NCBI GenBank assembly: GCA_000940995.1
Contig: CP005973.1
Coordinates: forward strand, 434,001-498,000
From: Photobacterium gaetbulicola Gung47
GTDB lineage: Bacteria; Pseudomonadota; Gammaproteobacteria; Enterobacterales; Vibrionaceae
Direction of reading: 5' to 3'
DNA length: 64,000 bases
Shown here: piece after piece, positions 32,697 to 41,591 of the stretch
How the letters are laid out: every line of letters starts with the position of its first letter
Position numbering within the stretch: position 1 is the first letter of the stretch
The notes under the pieces: generated by a model
Told to the model about the DNA's origin: nothing
Seen by the model: the letters and a program-made list of their open reading frames with translations, nothing else
Databases searched by the model: none
Made by a program: the position numbers and the translations under genes

Positions 32697-34583
32697 ATGT
32701 TTAGCTTATCTTTACGGCAGAAGTTGGCTGTCTCAGCAAGTATTGCCATTATCTTGGGTGGCGCTTTGGTCACTGCACTCTCGTTCGTTTCTTCCCTTGA
32801 GCGCCTTGACGAAGATCTCAATGCTAGGTTGCGAGGGATCGCGCAAGCTTACAATGAGTATGTTGTTGACTGGATGGATTCGAAAGCAATGGCACTATCT
32901 GCGTTCCCGCAGACTATCGAGGCCAAAGATATTCCGGTTCATCTACGACAAGTGAAAAACTCAGCGGGTTTCGACAATGTATTTTTGGCGTTTACCGATG
33001 GCACACAAGTGAACGCAAACCAGATATTGCTCCCAGAGGGAAATAATGACCCGCGGCAGTGGCACTGGTACCAGCACGCCATTGGCCAAAATGGCCAGGT
33101 AACGGTGGAAAATCCGACGATTGCCGCGGCAACGGGCGCCAGCGTGGTGTCTATGGGTAAGGCGGTCAATGTCCTAGGCACCCAAGCGGTACTTGGCGCG
33201 GACGTAGAAATGAAAAGTATCATTAGCCAGCTTGATAAAGTGGTGTTGCCTGGATCGGGGTATATGTTTATCGCCAATGAGCAAGGTGATATTTTTGCAC
33301 ATGCCGATACCTCGTTGCTTAACCAGCCGACAAACTATAAAGACAGTGATTTAACTCGTCAGTTGCTGACACGTCTGGCTAGCGGGAGTCATGCTGAGCG
33401 CGTGGTGATCAATGGCAGTGATAGCTACCTTTATGTTGCGCCTATTGCGGGTAAGCCACTGCAAACTGTTATCGTCATCGATGCCAAATCAGTCTTGGAG
33501 CCGTTATACAGTACCTTGTACGAGCATGTGTTCATGACATTGCTGGTGGTAGTGGTGTGTGCCTTTTTGTTTAACCTGCTGTGTATCTATTTGTTTAAAC
33601 CGCTTCAGCAAGTCTCTTCGGCGCTGGGCGTTATCGCGCAGGGGGGCGGGGATCTTACCCAGCGCATCAATATCGACTCCCAGGATGAAGTGGGTGATCT
33701 TGCCCAAAATTTCAATCAGTTCGTTAACAGCCTTCAGGTCCTAATCGGCCATGTCCGCAAACAGGGGGCAGCGCTGGGAGAGAGTGCGGCGCAGAGTGAA
33801 TCATTGGCCGACAAACAAGCGCTGGAGCTTCAGCGTCAGCAGGATGAAATAACCATGGTTGCGACAGCCGTGACGGAGATGGCCTCGGCGACACAGGAAA
33901 TTGCCTCACATGCAGAGCAAACAGCACAGGCAGCACAAGATTCGACTTCCCACACCAATAATGGGCGTGAATTGGTGATCCAAAGTCGTCACTCAATTTC
34001 TAATCTGGCCTGTGAAGTGAATGAAGCCTCCACGGTGATCAGCCAGCTCAATGAACATGCCCAGGGGATCAATAGCATTCTGTCTACAATCCAGGGAATT
34101 GCCGAGCAGACAAACTTGTTAGCATTGAATGCGGCGATTGAAGCGGCCCGAGCCGGTGAGCAAGGTCGAGGCTTTGCGGTGGTGGCTGATGAGGTGCGTG
34201 TGCTGTCTCAGCGCACCCATACATCGACGGAAGAAATTCAGAGCATGATTGCGACATTGCAGCAGATCACTACCAAGGCGGTTGATTTGATGCAGACCAG
34301 CTCGAAGCTCGCCCAGTGCACGGTTGAAGATGCCGATGAGGCAACAGTGGCACTGGAGCAAATCAATGCATCTGTTGCCATGATTAGTGACATGGCAACT
34401 CAAATCGCCACCGCGGCTGAAGAGCAAACCCATGTGACCGATGAGATCACCCAAAATACCACGACCATTAAGGATGTGAGCGATCAGCTGACCGTTGATG
34501 CTCAGTTAGCGCGTCAGCAAGCGGAGAGCCTTAGCCTGCAGGCGACAAACTTGAACGACAAGGTTTCAACCTTCATCGTGTAG
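32697..34583 (+). CDS. Methyl-accepting chemotaxis protein (dCache-type)
   Basis: The 628-residue chemoreceptor has a first membrane segment (about residues 10-32) and a periplasmic dCache-like sensor (about 35-272) with WHWYQHAIGQNGQ and GSGYMFIANEQGDIFAH. A second membrane segment (about 278-300), a HAMP domain and a cytoplasmic signalling domain follow. The signalling tip reads EQTNLLALNAAIEAARAGEQ near residue 469. dCache receptors usually bind amino acids or other small organic ligands directly; the ligand is unknown. The C-terminus lacks a CheB/CheR-binding pentapeptide. AAGGAATCTG precedes the ATG. A single gene, convergent with norR. Confidence 0.93.
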   Translation: MFSLSLRQKLAVSASIAIILGGALVTALSFVSSLERLDEDLNARLRGIAQAYNEYVVDWMDSKAMALSAFPQTIEAKDIPVHLRQVKNSAGFDNVFLAFTDGTQVNANQILLPEGNNDPRQWHWYQHAIGQNGQVTVENPTIAAATGASVVSMGKAVNVLGTQAVLGADVEMKSIISQLDKVVLPGSGYMFIANEQGDIFAHADTSLLNQPTNYKDSDLTRQLLTRLASGSHAERVVINGSDSYLYVAPIAGKPLQTVIVIDAKSVLEPLYSTLYEHVFMTLLVVVVCAFLFNLLCIYLFKPLQQVSSALGVIAQGGGDLTQRINIDSQDEVGDLAQNFNQFVNSLQVLIGHVRKQGAALGESAAQSESLADKQALELQRQQDEITMVATAVTEMASATQEIASHAEQTAQAAQDSTSHTNNGRELVIQSRHSISNLACEVNEASTVISQLNEHAQGINSILSTIQGIAEQTNLLALNAAIEAARAGEQGRGFAVVADEVRVLSQRTHTSTEEIQSMIATLQQITTKAVDLMQTSSKLAQCTVEDADEATVALEQINASVAMISDMATQIATAAEEQTHVTDEITQNTTTIKDVSDQLTVDAQLARQQAESLSLQATNLNDKVSTFIV

Positions 34584-34588
34584 TTGGG

Positions 34589-36169
34589 TTATTTTAACCC
34601 GAGCCGTTTTGCCAGCCGGTGGAGGTTACCGGCATCTAATTCCAGCTCTCTGGCCGTGGCCGCCCAGTTGCGGTTGTTCCGCTGGTAGCAATCATCGATA
34701 AGCTGGTATTGAAAGCGGTTCGTCGCGTCTTTAAGCCCGATATTGGTCTCGACCGATATTGGGTTTTTTTGTCGGGTTTCATTGCTTATAGCGGTTGAGT
34801 GCTGGTGGGCCTGTTGCTGTGGTGTGCTCAACAATTCAAAGTGATGAGGCTGGAGCTCAATGAATTCAAGGTTCGATGATTCTGCCCTTGCCACCACTGA
34901 GGCGCGGTTTATCGCATGTTCGAGCTCGCGGACATTGCCAGGCCAAGGATAGGCAGAGAGCATATCGACCGCCTCACGGCTCAGGCGCATCGACTGAATC
35001 CCCAGTTTGCCTTTGCTGCGCTCTATAAAGAACCCCGCCAGCAAAACGATATCATTTCCTCGCTCTCTTAGAGGGGGAGCCATAATGGGGAAGACACTCA
35101 AGCGGTGGTAGAGATCAGCCCTGAACTTACCCTGCTTTACTTCTTCATGCAGTTGGCGGTTTGTAGCGGCGACAATGCGTGTGTTGACCTTCAGTACCCT
35201 GTCATCGCCGACCCGCTGCAGATCGCCGTACTGCAACACCCGTAGTAGTTTGGCCTGCAGCGCCAAGGGGAGCTCACCGACTTCATCGAGGAACAGGGTG
35301 CCGCCATCAGCCATTTCAAATTTTCCCTTGCGGTCGCTAATGGCTCCCGTAAAGGCCCCCTTAACATGGCCGAACAGCTCGCTCTCTGCGACAGACTCGG
35401 GTAGCGCTGCGCAGTTGAGGTAAATCAGGGGTTGGCCGCTTCGGTGCGAGGCCTGGTGGATTGAAGCGGCGATGAGCTCCTTGCCGACGCCGGTTTCGCC
35501 GGTGATCAGGACGGTCAATTCCGTTGCGGCAACGGCTTGAATGTGACTCCTCAGCTCTTCCATTACCCTAGACTTACCGATCATCTCCACCTGTGCGGCC
35601 TGGGAGGATTTCCCGGCATGCAGTGCCGCCTGTCCATGAGACTCCGGCATATTGAAGGCTTGGCGCTCTAGCTGCTCCATTAATAATGCGGTATGTAAAC
35701 TGGCAGCAGCGAGGGCGCTAATAACCCGCAGCTCTTCATCGCTGAATTGGTCGAACTGGTGAGGGTCAAAGCCATCAATGGTTAGCGCACCGATTAGTGT
35801 TTCGTTGGCAATGAGGGGCAAGCCGATACATGCATGAACATGGAGTTTGCCTTGGTGGCTGGGGATGAGTCCGTCATAGGGGTCGGGCAGTTCACTATCG
35901 TGCGGAAAGCGGACGATATCACCGGCGCGGGCAATGGCTTCGAGCCGGGGGTGCTCGTCGATGAGGAACTGGCGTCCCAGTACTTCTTCGAACAGGCCGT
36001 TTATGGCCAGCGGGGCGAAGTGTTGGTCGCGAAAAGCCAGTAAGGCCGAGGAATCGCACCCGAACAATGATTTGATGACAGAGAGCAAGCGGTCGAACCG
36101 GTCTTGGCTGGATATGCCCTGGGTCAGATCCAAAGCAAGCTGGGTCAGTTCTTTCGGCGTGTTTTTCAT
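34589..36169 (-). CDS. norR: Anaerobic nitric oxide reductase regulator NorR
   Basis: NorR senses nitric oxide through a non-haem iron in its N-terminal GAF domain and activates norVW with sigma-54. The product (526 residues from this start) has the GAF domain with GDIVRFPHDSELPDPYDGLI. The AAA+ domain has Walker A GETGVGKE, the sigma-54 contact loop GAFTGA (near residue 270) and LFLDEVGEL. The C-terminus is a helix-turn-helix (NWAATARELELDAGNLHRLAK). An in-frame ATG at 36202 is possible, but it lies inside the first NorR site and lacks a ribosome binding site, so I prefer 36169 with moderate confidence. It is divergent from norV. Confidence 0.95.
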   Translation of the reverse strand: MKNTPKELTQLALDLTQGISSQDRFDRLLSVIKSLFGCDSSALLAFRDQHFAPLAINGLFEEVLGRQFLIDEHPRLEAIARAGDIVRFPHDSELPDPYDGLIPSHQGKLHVHACIGLPLIANETLIGALTIDGFDPHQFDQFSDEELRVISALAAASLHTALLMEQLERQAFNMPESHGQAALHAGKSSQAAQVEMIGKSRVMEELRSHIQAVAATELTVLITGETGVGKELIAASIHQASHRSGQPLIYLNCAALPESVAESELFGHVKGAFTGAISDRKGKFEMADGGTLFLDEVGELPLALQAKLLRVLQYGDLQRVGDDRVLKVNTRIVAATNRQLHEEVKQGKFRADLYHRLSVFPIMAPPLRERGNDIVLLAGFFIERSKGKLGIQSMRLSREAVDMLSAYPWPGNVRELEHAINRASVVARAESSNLEFIELQPHHFELLSTPQQQAHQHSTAISNETRQKNPISVETNIGLKDATNRFQYQLIDDCYQRNNRNWAATARELELDAGNLHRLAKRLGLK

Positions 36170-36197
36170 CGGTGCTACTTTTATTTGTTGGGGTGTT

Positions 36198-36252
36198 GTC
36201 ATTATGACACGGTAATGTGGTTTTGACAGTGTTATTTTGTTGTCTATTTGAC
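36198..36252. promoter_or_regulatory. Three NorR enhancer sites
   Basis: Three elements fit the GT-N7-AC NorR core: GTCATTATGAC (36198-36208), GTGGTTTTGAC (36217-36227) and GTCTATTTGAC (36242-36252). Escherichia coli also has three sites between norR and norV. Their centres are 19 and 25 bases apart and lie about 60-105 bases upstream of the -24 element. Confidence 0.8.
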
Positions 36253-36305
36253 AGTGTGTATCTTGGTTAAATAATTAAAGTCAATAATTTCAACAAGATA
36301 AAAAG

Positions 36306-36323
36306 TTGGCATGGTCAGTGCAA
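36306..36323 (+). promoter_or_regulatory. Sigma-54 promoter of norV
   Basis: TTGGCATGGTCAGTGCAA has GG (36308-36309) and GC (36320-36321) exactly 10 bases apart, the -24/-12 signature, with two mismatches to the full consensus. Transcription would start near 36333, about 50 bases before norV. Confidence 0.75.
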
Positions 36324-36381
36324 TACCTTGTTCAGATTTAGGGGGGCATGTAGCGCCCATAGCAATACATAAGGTATCAAG

Positions 36382-37797
36382 ATGACCATTCACGTTAAAA
36401 ACAACATTCACTGGGTAGGCCAACGCGACTGGGAAGTACAGGACTTCCACGGTACAGAATATAAGATGACCAAGGGGACCAGCTATAACAGTTATCTTAT
36501 CCGTGAAGAAAAAACAGTTCTCATTGATACGGTCGATCACCGCTTTAGCCAGCAGTTTATCCAGAACTTAGAGATGGAAATTGATCTGCAAGAGATCGAC
36601 TACATCGTCATCAACCATGCGGAGGAAGATCACTCCGGCGCGCTGTCGGCGTTGATGGCCCGTATCCCCAATACGCCAATTTACTGCACGGAAAATGCCG
36701 TTGATTCTATTGTTGGTCACCATCATCACCCGGAATGGAATTTCCAGGTCGTCAGAACTGGCGATACTTTGGATATTGGCAACGGCAAGCAACTGATTTT
36801 TGTCGAAGCGCCGATGCTGCACTGGCCTGACAGCATGATGACCTATCTCACCGGCGATGCGGTGCTGTTTAGCAATGATGCTTTCGGCCAGCATTACTGC
36901 GATGAGCGGTTGTTTAACGATGAGGTGGATCAAAGCGAATTGATGGAGCAGTGCCTGCGCTACTACTCCAATATCCTTACCCCGTTTAGTAGCCTGGTCA
37001 CGGCAAAGATCCATGAAGTGCTGAGCTTTAATGTGCCGGTCGACATGATTGCCACTTCACACGGTATTGTCTGGCGCGATAACCCAACTCAGATAATCCA
37101 TCAATACCTTGAGTGGGCCAATGATTACCAGGAAGATCGTATTACCATCTTCTACGACACCATGTCGAACAATACCCGAATGATGGCCGACGCCATTGCT
37201 CAGGGAATCCACGATGTGGATCCGGGTGTTGCCGTAAAGGTGTTTAATGTGTCGCGCCAAGATAAAAATGAAATCTTGGCCAATGTATTCCGCTCCAAAG
37301 GAGTGCTAGTTGGTTCATCGACTATGAACAACGTGATGATGCCAAAAGTAGCTGGCATGCTCGAAGAGATCACAGGGCTTCGCTTCAAGCACAAGAAGGC
37401 TGGGGCCTTCGGTAGTTATGGTTGGAATGGCGGTGCCGTTGACAGAATCCATTCGCGCTTGACCGATGCTGGCTTCGACACAACGGTTGGTTTGAAGGCC
37501 AAGTGGAAACCGGACGGCAAAGCAATGCGTGAATGCCGCGAGCACGGCCGGATGATTGCCAGAAAGTGGGCTTTAACACCAGTGCCTAGCGCCAAGCCAT
37601 TGTCCGCCGAGCCTCAAGGAGTCGCGGCTAGCCAAAAAATGCTGTGCACGGTGTGTAACTGGGTATATGACCCAGCCCTGGGCGAAGCTAACCAAGGCAT
37701 TGAGGTCGGTACCTGTTGGTCGGATGTGCCAGAGAGCTTTTTGTGCCCTGAGTGCGGTCTTGGCAAAGACGTCTTTGAACCCGTGAAGGGGGCTTAA
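36382..37797 (+). CDS. norV: Anaerobic nitric oxide reductase flavorubredoxin NorV
   Basis: NorV reduces nitric oxide to nitrous oxide at a diiron centre in the cytoplasm. The 471-residue product has the metallo-beta-lactamase-like domain with the diiron ligands in HAEEDH (about residues 79-84) and later His/Asp. A flavodoxin domain binding FMN follows (FYDTMSNNTRMMADAI, SSTMNNVMMP, GSYGWNGGAVD). The C-terminal rubredoxin has CTVC (about 422) and CPEC (about 454). All expected metal ligands are present. It is the first gene of norVW-DUF1971, behind NorR sites and a sigma-54 promoter. Confidence 0.97.
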   Translation: MTIHVKNNIHWVGQRDWEVQDFHGTEYKMTKGTSYNSYLIREEKTVLIDTVDHRFSQQFIQNLEMEIDLQEIDYIVINHAEEDHSGALSALMARIPNTPIYCTENAVDSIVGHHHHPEWNFQVVRTGDTLDIGNGKQLIFVEAPMLHWPDSMMTYLTGDAVLFSNDAFGQHYCDERLFNDEVDQSELMEQCLRYYSNILTPFSSLVTAKIHEVLSFNVPVDMIATSHGIVWRDNPTQIIHQYLEWANDYQEDRITIFYDTMSNNTRMMADAIAQGIHDVDPGVAVKVFNVSRQDKNEILANVFRSKGVLVGSSTMNNVMMPKVAGMLEEITGLRFKHKKAGAFGSYGWNGGAVDRIHSRLTDAGFDTTVGLKAKWKPDGKAMRECREHGRMIARKWALTPVPSAKPLSAEPQGVAASQKMLCTVCNWVYDPALGEANQGIEVGTCWSDVPESFLCPECGLGKDVFEPVKGA

Positions 37798-37800
37798 CTG

Positions 37801-38958
37801 ATGGAGAAACCTATCACGATTATTGGTAGCGGCTTTGCCGCTTACCAATTGGTAAAGGCCATCCGCCGTCAAGATAAGCATGTTCCGATCCGGGTCTTCA
37901 CTTCTGACGAAGGGCATGACTACAACAAACCGGATCTGAGCCATGCCAGTTCGAATCAGCAAACGGCCAATGATTTGATCCGTATGAGCGGTACCGATTT
38001 CGCTGCCGAGCACCAAGTGGAGTTGTATGCCCATAGCACTGTAGAAGTGGTTGAAACGAAGCACAAGTATATTGTGGCGGGAGGGCAGTGTTATGACTAC
38101 GGAAAGTTGGTCTTTGCAACCGGTGCTAGGGCGTTTATCCCACCGATGAGCGGCGATGCTTCGGGACAGGTCGTGACGCTAAACAGCCTGGCTGAATATC
38201 GTGCTGCGCAAGATATATTGCAGCGAGCCCGTCATATTGCAGTGATTGGTGCTGGGCTGATCGGCACGGAATTGGCGATGGACTTTGCATGCAGCGGCAA
38301 AACTGTCTCGGTTGTTGACCCATGCCAGACCCTTATGGCTAACCAGTTACCCGATTACATCGCAATGAAATTGGAGCGGGTAATGGTAACGCAGGGAACA
38401 CGGTTCTTCCTTGCTGACACGGTTGAACGGCTGTCGACGCTCCCTGGCTCCAGGGTTGCGGTCGAGCTTGCCTCTGGCAGGGAAATAGAGGTTGATGTGG
38501 TGGTCTCTGCGGCAGGGCTCAAGCCCAACATCCAGATCGCCAAAAATGCGGGTATGTCGGTAAATAAGGGGATCGTAGTGGATACCCAGTTGCAAACCTC
38601 AGCACCGGATGTCTATGCGATCGGGGATTGTGCCGAGATAAACGGTAAGGTGTTGGCCTATCTTCAGCCTGCTTTGTTAAGTGCCAATGCGCTTGCCAAG
38701 ACACTATTGGGGCAACCAACGTCATTGGTATTGCCTGCAATGATGGTGAAAGTCAAAACGCCTGCTTTTCCGATCCAGTTTGCCGGGCAAAATATCCCGG
38801 AAGATAGCACTGAAGCGTTGAGCTGGCAGATCGACGTTAATCAAGCGGGTAGTACCTTAAAAACACGGGAACAGAGCGGCCAGCTAACCGGATATGTGGT
38901 TACCCAGCAGCATCTGCCATCAGCTTTCCCGCTGTTGAAAGAACTAAACAGTAAATGA
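37801..38958 (+). CDS. norW: NADH:flavorubredoxin reductase NorW
   Basis: NorW passes electrons from NADH through FAD to the rubredoxin domain of NorV. The 385-residue product has the N-terminal FAD-binding GSGFAAYQLVKAIR, the NAD-binding AVIGAGLIGTELAMDF (about residues 148-163) and the C-terminal FAD motif VYAIGDCAEI. The start lies only 3 bases after the norV stop, so the two are translated together. Length and order match Escherichia coli norW. Confidence 0.95.
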   Translation: MEKPITIIGSGFAAYQLVKAIRRQDKHVPIRVFTSDEGHDYNKPDLSHASSNQQTANDLIRMSGTDFAAEHQVELYAHSTVEVVETKHKYIVAGGQCYDYGKLVFATGARAFIPPMSGDASGQVVTLNSLAEYRAAQDILQRARHIAVIGAGLIGTELAMDFACSGKTVSVVDPCQTLMANQLPDYIAMKLERVMVTQGTRFFLADTVERLSTLPGSRVAVELASGREIEVDVVVSAAGLKPNIQIAKNAGMSVNKGIVVDTQLQTSAPDVYAIGDCAEINGKVLAYLQPALLSANALAKTLLGQPTSLVLPAMMVKVKTPAFPIQFAGQNIPEDSTEALSWQIDVNQAGSTLKTREQSGQLTGYVVTQQHLPSAFPLLKELNSK

Positions 38959-38975
38959 TTGAAACGGAGGTTACT

Positions 38976-39320
38976 ATGAGCCATCAACGTATCCCGGCAC
39001 ATTGGACTATACAGCGTTCCACGCCATTCTTTACCAAAGATACCGTACCTGCGGCCTTGCTCAGTCACCATAATACCGCACAGGGGGTATTTGGGCAGTT
39101 GTGTGTCATGGAAGGAACGGTCACCTACTATGGGTTTGCCAACAGTGACGCGACAGAGCCTGAGCTGGAGGTGGTGATCAAGGCCGGACAATTTGCCACC
39201 AGCCCACCGCAATATTGGCACCGTATAGAAATGAGTGATGATGCTCAGTTCAACATCAATTTCTGGTCGGATGCAGACAAGGGTAGCCAACCATTGTTCC
39301 ATGCCAAAAAGACAAATTAG
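38976..39320 (+). CDS. DUF1971 (YeaR-like) protein
   Basis: The 114-residue product is a small cupin-like beta-barrel of the DUF1971 group, with IPAHWTIQRSTPFFTKDTVP near the start, VMEGTVTYYGF, and AGQFATSPPQYWHRIEMS containing conserved His. In Escherichia coli yeaR is induced by nitrate, nitrite and nitric oxide, which fits its place directly behind norW. GGAGG stands 5 bases before the ATG at 38976; the frame overlapping norW from 38955 is not needed. A role in handling nitrosative damage or a bound metal is inferred. Confidence 0.85.
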   Translation: MSHQRIPAHWTIQRSTPFFTKDTVPAALLSHHNTAQGVFGQLCVMEGTVTYYGFANSDATEPELEVVIKAGQFATSPPQYWHRIEMSDDAQFNINFWSDADKGSQPLFHAKKTN

Positions 39321-39340
39321 CAATAGGCTAGAATAGATCA

Positions 39341-39371
39341 CAACAACCCGGCAATTGCCGGGTTGTTGTTA
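39341..39371. terminator. Bidirectional terminator between the norVW operon and add
   Basis: CAACAACCCGGC and GCCGGGTTGTTG form a 12-bp stem around AATT. T-rich sequence lies on the plus-strand side. The convergent add gene ends 66 bases downstream. Confidence 0.8.
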
Positions 39372-39436
39372 TTCCAAGCACCACGAATCCACTTGGGGTA
39401 TGACAATCACTCAATGCCTCAACATTGCCGAGGCAA

Positions 39437-40447
39437 TTAGCCGCTAAAACCGGCAAGGTAGTCTTTTACCTTTTGTGACAGGGTCGCTTTTTGCGGATGT
39501 TCGATAAAACTCGCCTCAATGGCATTTAGGCTAAATTGGGCGAGCTGCTGGCGTGTTAGCGGATGGGCATCAGCAACGGCTACAAAGTTATCTGTCATAT
39601 AACCACCAAAATAGGCCGGATCATCGGAATTGATGGTAACGCACAGGCCTGTCTCAAGCAGATCAACAATATTGTGTTGTGCCATGTCCTCAAACACTTT
39701 GAGTTTAATGTTAGATAGCGGGCAGACCGTCAGTGGCATCCTGCTTTCTGCCAGTTGCTGGACCAACTCGGTACTTTCCACACAGCGCACACCGTGATCG
39801 ATACGGCTGACACCAAGCAAATATATCGCATCGAGTATATTTTGCGCGGGACCCTCTTCGCCGGCGTGGGCCACGGTTAAAAAACCGGCATTGCGTGCCG
39901 CCTCGAATACCCGGGCGAATTTCTCCGGCGGGTGGCCCTGTTCCGAGGAATCCAAGCCGACAGCGATGATCTGATCTTTATAAGGCAGTGCTTGCTGTAA
40001 TGTTGCGAAGGCGGCCTCTTCATCTAAATGGCGAAGGAAGCACATTATCAACTGGCTGGAGATATCGAGTTGCTCTTTGGCCTGCCTCAGTGCACGCGTG
40101 ATGCCGTCTATGACGGTTTTGAAAGCAATACCGCGGTCAGTATGGGTCTGAGGGTCGAAGAATATCTCGGTGTGGACAACATTGTCTTGCTTGCAGCGCA
40201 GTAAGTAGGCCCAGGTCAGGTCGAAAAAGTCCTGCTCGGTGATAAGGACATTGGCACCTTGATAATAGATATCCAAAAAAGACTGCAGGTTATGGAATTG
40301 GTAGGCTTCGCGTACAGCCTGGGGTGAGGAAAACGGAATGCTGATCTTGTTGCGCTTGGCAAGCTCAAACATTAACTCAGGCTCAAGGGTGCCTTCAATG
40401 TGAAGATGGAGCTCTACTTTGGGTAGTCCTTTAATAAAGTTTTTCAT
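39437..40447 (-). CDS. add: Adenine deaminase (adenosine deaminase superfamily)
   Basis: The 336-residue zinc enzyme deaminates adenine to hypoxanthine in purine salvage. LPKVELHLHIEGTL carries the first two zinc His. VAHAGEEG and RIDHGVR carry the next His and the acid. NSDDPAYFGG carries the metal Asp. The segment GLDSSEQGHPP, in place of the GxDLAGDE of true adenosine deaminases, marks the adenine-specific branch. This fits the adenine riboswitch in its leader. AAGGG lies 7 bases before the ATG. The symbol add follows the vibrio convention for this riboswitch-controlled gene. Confidence 0.9.
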   Translation of the reverse strand: MKNFIKGLPKVELHLHIEGTLEPELMFELAKRNKISIPFSSPQAVREAYQFHNLQSFLDIYYQGANVLITEQDFFDLTWAYLLRCKQDNVVHTEIFFDPQTHTDRGIAFKTVIDGITRALRQAKEQLDISSQLIMCFLRHLDEEAAFATLQQALPYKDQIIAVGLDSSEQGHPPEKFARVFEAARNAGFLTVAHAGEEGPAQNILDAIYLLGVSRIDHGVRCVESTELVQQLAESRMPLTVCPLSNIKLKVFEDMAQHNIVDLLETGLCVTINSDDPAYFGGYMTDNFVAVADAHPLTRQQLAQFSLNAIEASFIEHPQKATLSQKVKDYLAGFSG

Positions 40448-40514
40448 ATCAAGCCCTTATTATATTTCTATACATGCACTACAGCAGTAGGCGTAATAAG
40501 TGTGATCTACTAAG

Positions 40515-40560
40515 GTGCTTTTCTGTCGCGTCGAATACTGACATACAAAGAGAAAAGCAC
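40515..40560 (-). promoter_or_regulatory. Hairpin downstream of the adenine aptamer (possible expression platform)
   Basis: GTGCTTTTCT (40515-40524) and AGAAAAGCAC (40551-40560) form a perfect 10-bp stem with a 26-base loop between the aptamer and the add start. No T run follows on the minus strand, so control of translation or mRNA stability is more likely than termination. Confidence 0.5.
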
Positions 40561-40574
40561 ACCTGCGCTTAACT

Positions 40575-40641
40575 CTTCGTAATCAGAATTTTACGGATTC
40601 TGGTAGAGACCCCCATACCGTATTAATGGGGTTATACGAAG
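40575..40641 (-). promoter_or_regulatory. Adenine-sensing purine riboswitch aptamer
   Basis: Read on the minus strand, the 67-base element has a P1 stem CTTCGTA/TACGAAG, P2 closing a loop with TAATACGG, the J2/3 core GTCTCTACC, P3 CAGAAT/ATTCTG with loop CCGTAAA, and loop-loop pairing CGG/CCG. The J3/1 strand reads TGATTACG: the base that is C in guanine riboswitches (GACTATG) is T here, which specifies adenine. It lies about 127 bases before the add start. It belongs to the same class as the Vibrio vulnificus add riboswitch. Confidence 0.95.
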
Positions 40642-40737
40642 CCGTTTGCTTATGTTTTCCAGTGTAGTAACGAAATTCAATAGAGTGCAAGCAAACGTTT
40701 TCGTGATCTTGGCATAGCGACACCTGTGATGCAATGT

Positions 40738-41139
40738 CTAGTTATCCAATACGGTGAGCTTGCTGCCTTTCTCGGCAAGATAAAACACAATGACTCTGGC
40801 CGGCTCGCTTCCGGTATTCTCGCCATAGTGTGAGGTATTCATCACTTCCACCAGGGGATCACCAGCGCTTATGGTGATTTTCTTATCCTGGGTGTGCACC
40901 GTGAGCTGGCCGGTCAGTAAGATCCCGGTATTGATTACCGGGTGTTGATGCCATGGGAGTTTCTCTCCGGGCTCAATGGTGATCTCTTTGATGGTGATTT
41001 CTGGTTGATTGAACTGAACAGAGGGCAGGGGCTGGCCATCCCAACTGGTGGTGGTCTTGACCAGGTCGTGAGAGGACGCGGCAAAGAGCGATACGCTGGT
41101 CAAAACGAGAGAGAGGGGAAATAACATCCTTGGCTTCAT
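40738..41139 (-). CDS. Exported cupin-domain protein
   Basis: The 133-residue product has a signal peptide (MKPRMLFPLSLVLTSVSLFA, cleavage near AASS) and a single cupin barrel. The first cupin motif is seen in PGEKLPWHQHPVINTGILLTG (two His and Glu-like positions for a metal) and the second in GDPLVEVMNTSHYGENTG. It is probably a periplasmic metal-binding protein or small enzyme; the substrate is unknown. GGAG lies 6 bases before the ATG. A single gene upstream of the add leader, on the same strand. Confidence 0.82.
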   Translation of the reverse strand: MKPRMLFPLSLVLTSVSLFAASSHDLVKTTTSWDGQPLPSVQFNQPEITIKEITIEPGEKLPWHQHPVINTGILLTGQLTVHTQDKKITISAGDPLVEVMNTSHYGENTGSEPARVIVFYLAEKGSKLTVLDN

Positions 41140-41322
41140 GGCTAGCTCCGTTTAACAACTTGTAGCCATAAGGGTAGAACATGGCGGAGAGGTTATTGCC
41201 AGTATTGGGCCGATTTTCGGTCAATGTCATAGTTCCGGTGTGTGCAGGGGAAAGCGACAGCGGGCTGAACTATTCCCCTGCATCACTCCGGATTGGCTAT
41301 TTTGCCATTGAAGGGCCGCGGT

Positions 41323-41562
41323 TTAGTTCGTTAGCCAAGCTTCAATGTGCTCTCGTTTTGGCACACTCCCTTTATGCACAACTTCATCATCGATGACCAC
41401 GGCTGGTGTCGACATCACGCCATAGGCCATGATCTGGGCCATGTCTTCGACTTTAACCAACTCAAAGTCGATACCTTGCTGCTGGAACACATCCTGAATG
41501 AGCTCGGCGGTGACTTTGCAGTTCTTACAGCCCGAGCCGAGTACTTTTACGTTTTTCATCAT
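41323..41562 (-). CDS. Small thioredoxin-fold protein (redox-active disulfide protein 2 type)
   Basis: The 79-residue cytoplasmic protein MMKNVKVLGSGCKNCKVTAE has the active pair CKNC near residue 12 and the cis-Pro loop VMSTPAVVIDDEVVHKG. This is the short MTH895-like thioredoxin fold. AAGG lies 6 bases before the ATG pair. It begins 29 bases after the permease stop on the same strand, a pairing found in many bacteria, which suggests the two act together, perhaps moving or reducing a sulfur or metalloid compound. The upstream open frame to 41682 runs into the permease gene and is not used. Confidence 0.88.
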   Translation of the reverse strand: MMKNVKVLGSGCKNCKVTAELIQDVFQQQGIDFELVKVEDMAQIMAYGVMSTPAVVIDDEVVHKGSVPKREHIEAWLTN

Positions 41563-41591
41563 TTTGATCCTTATATCAGAGACAATTGCTA

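Noticed and set aside
40973..41230. Overlapping minus-strand frame at the cupin gene
   Set aside because: It lies in another frame of the same strand across the cupin gene, which has the signal peptide, domain motifs and ribosome binding site.
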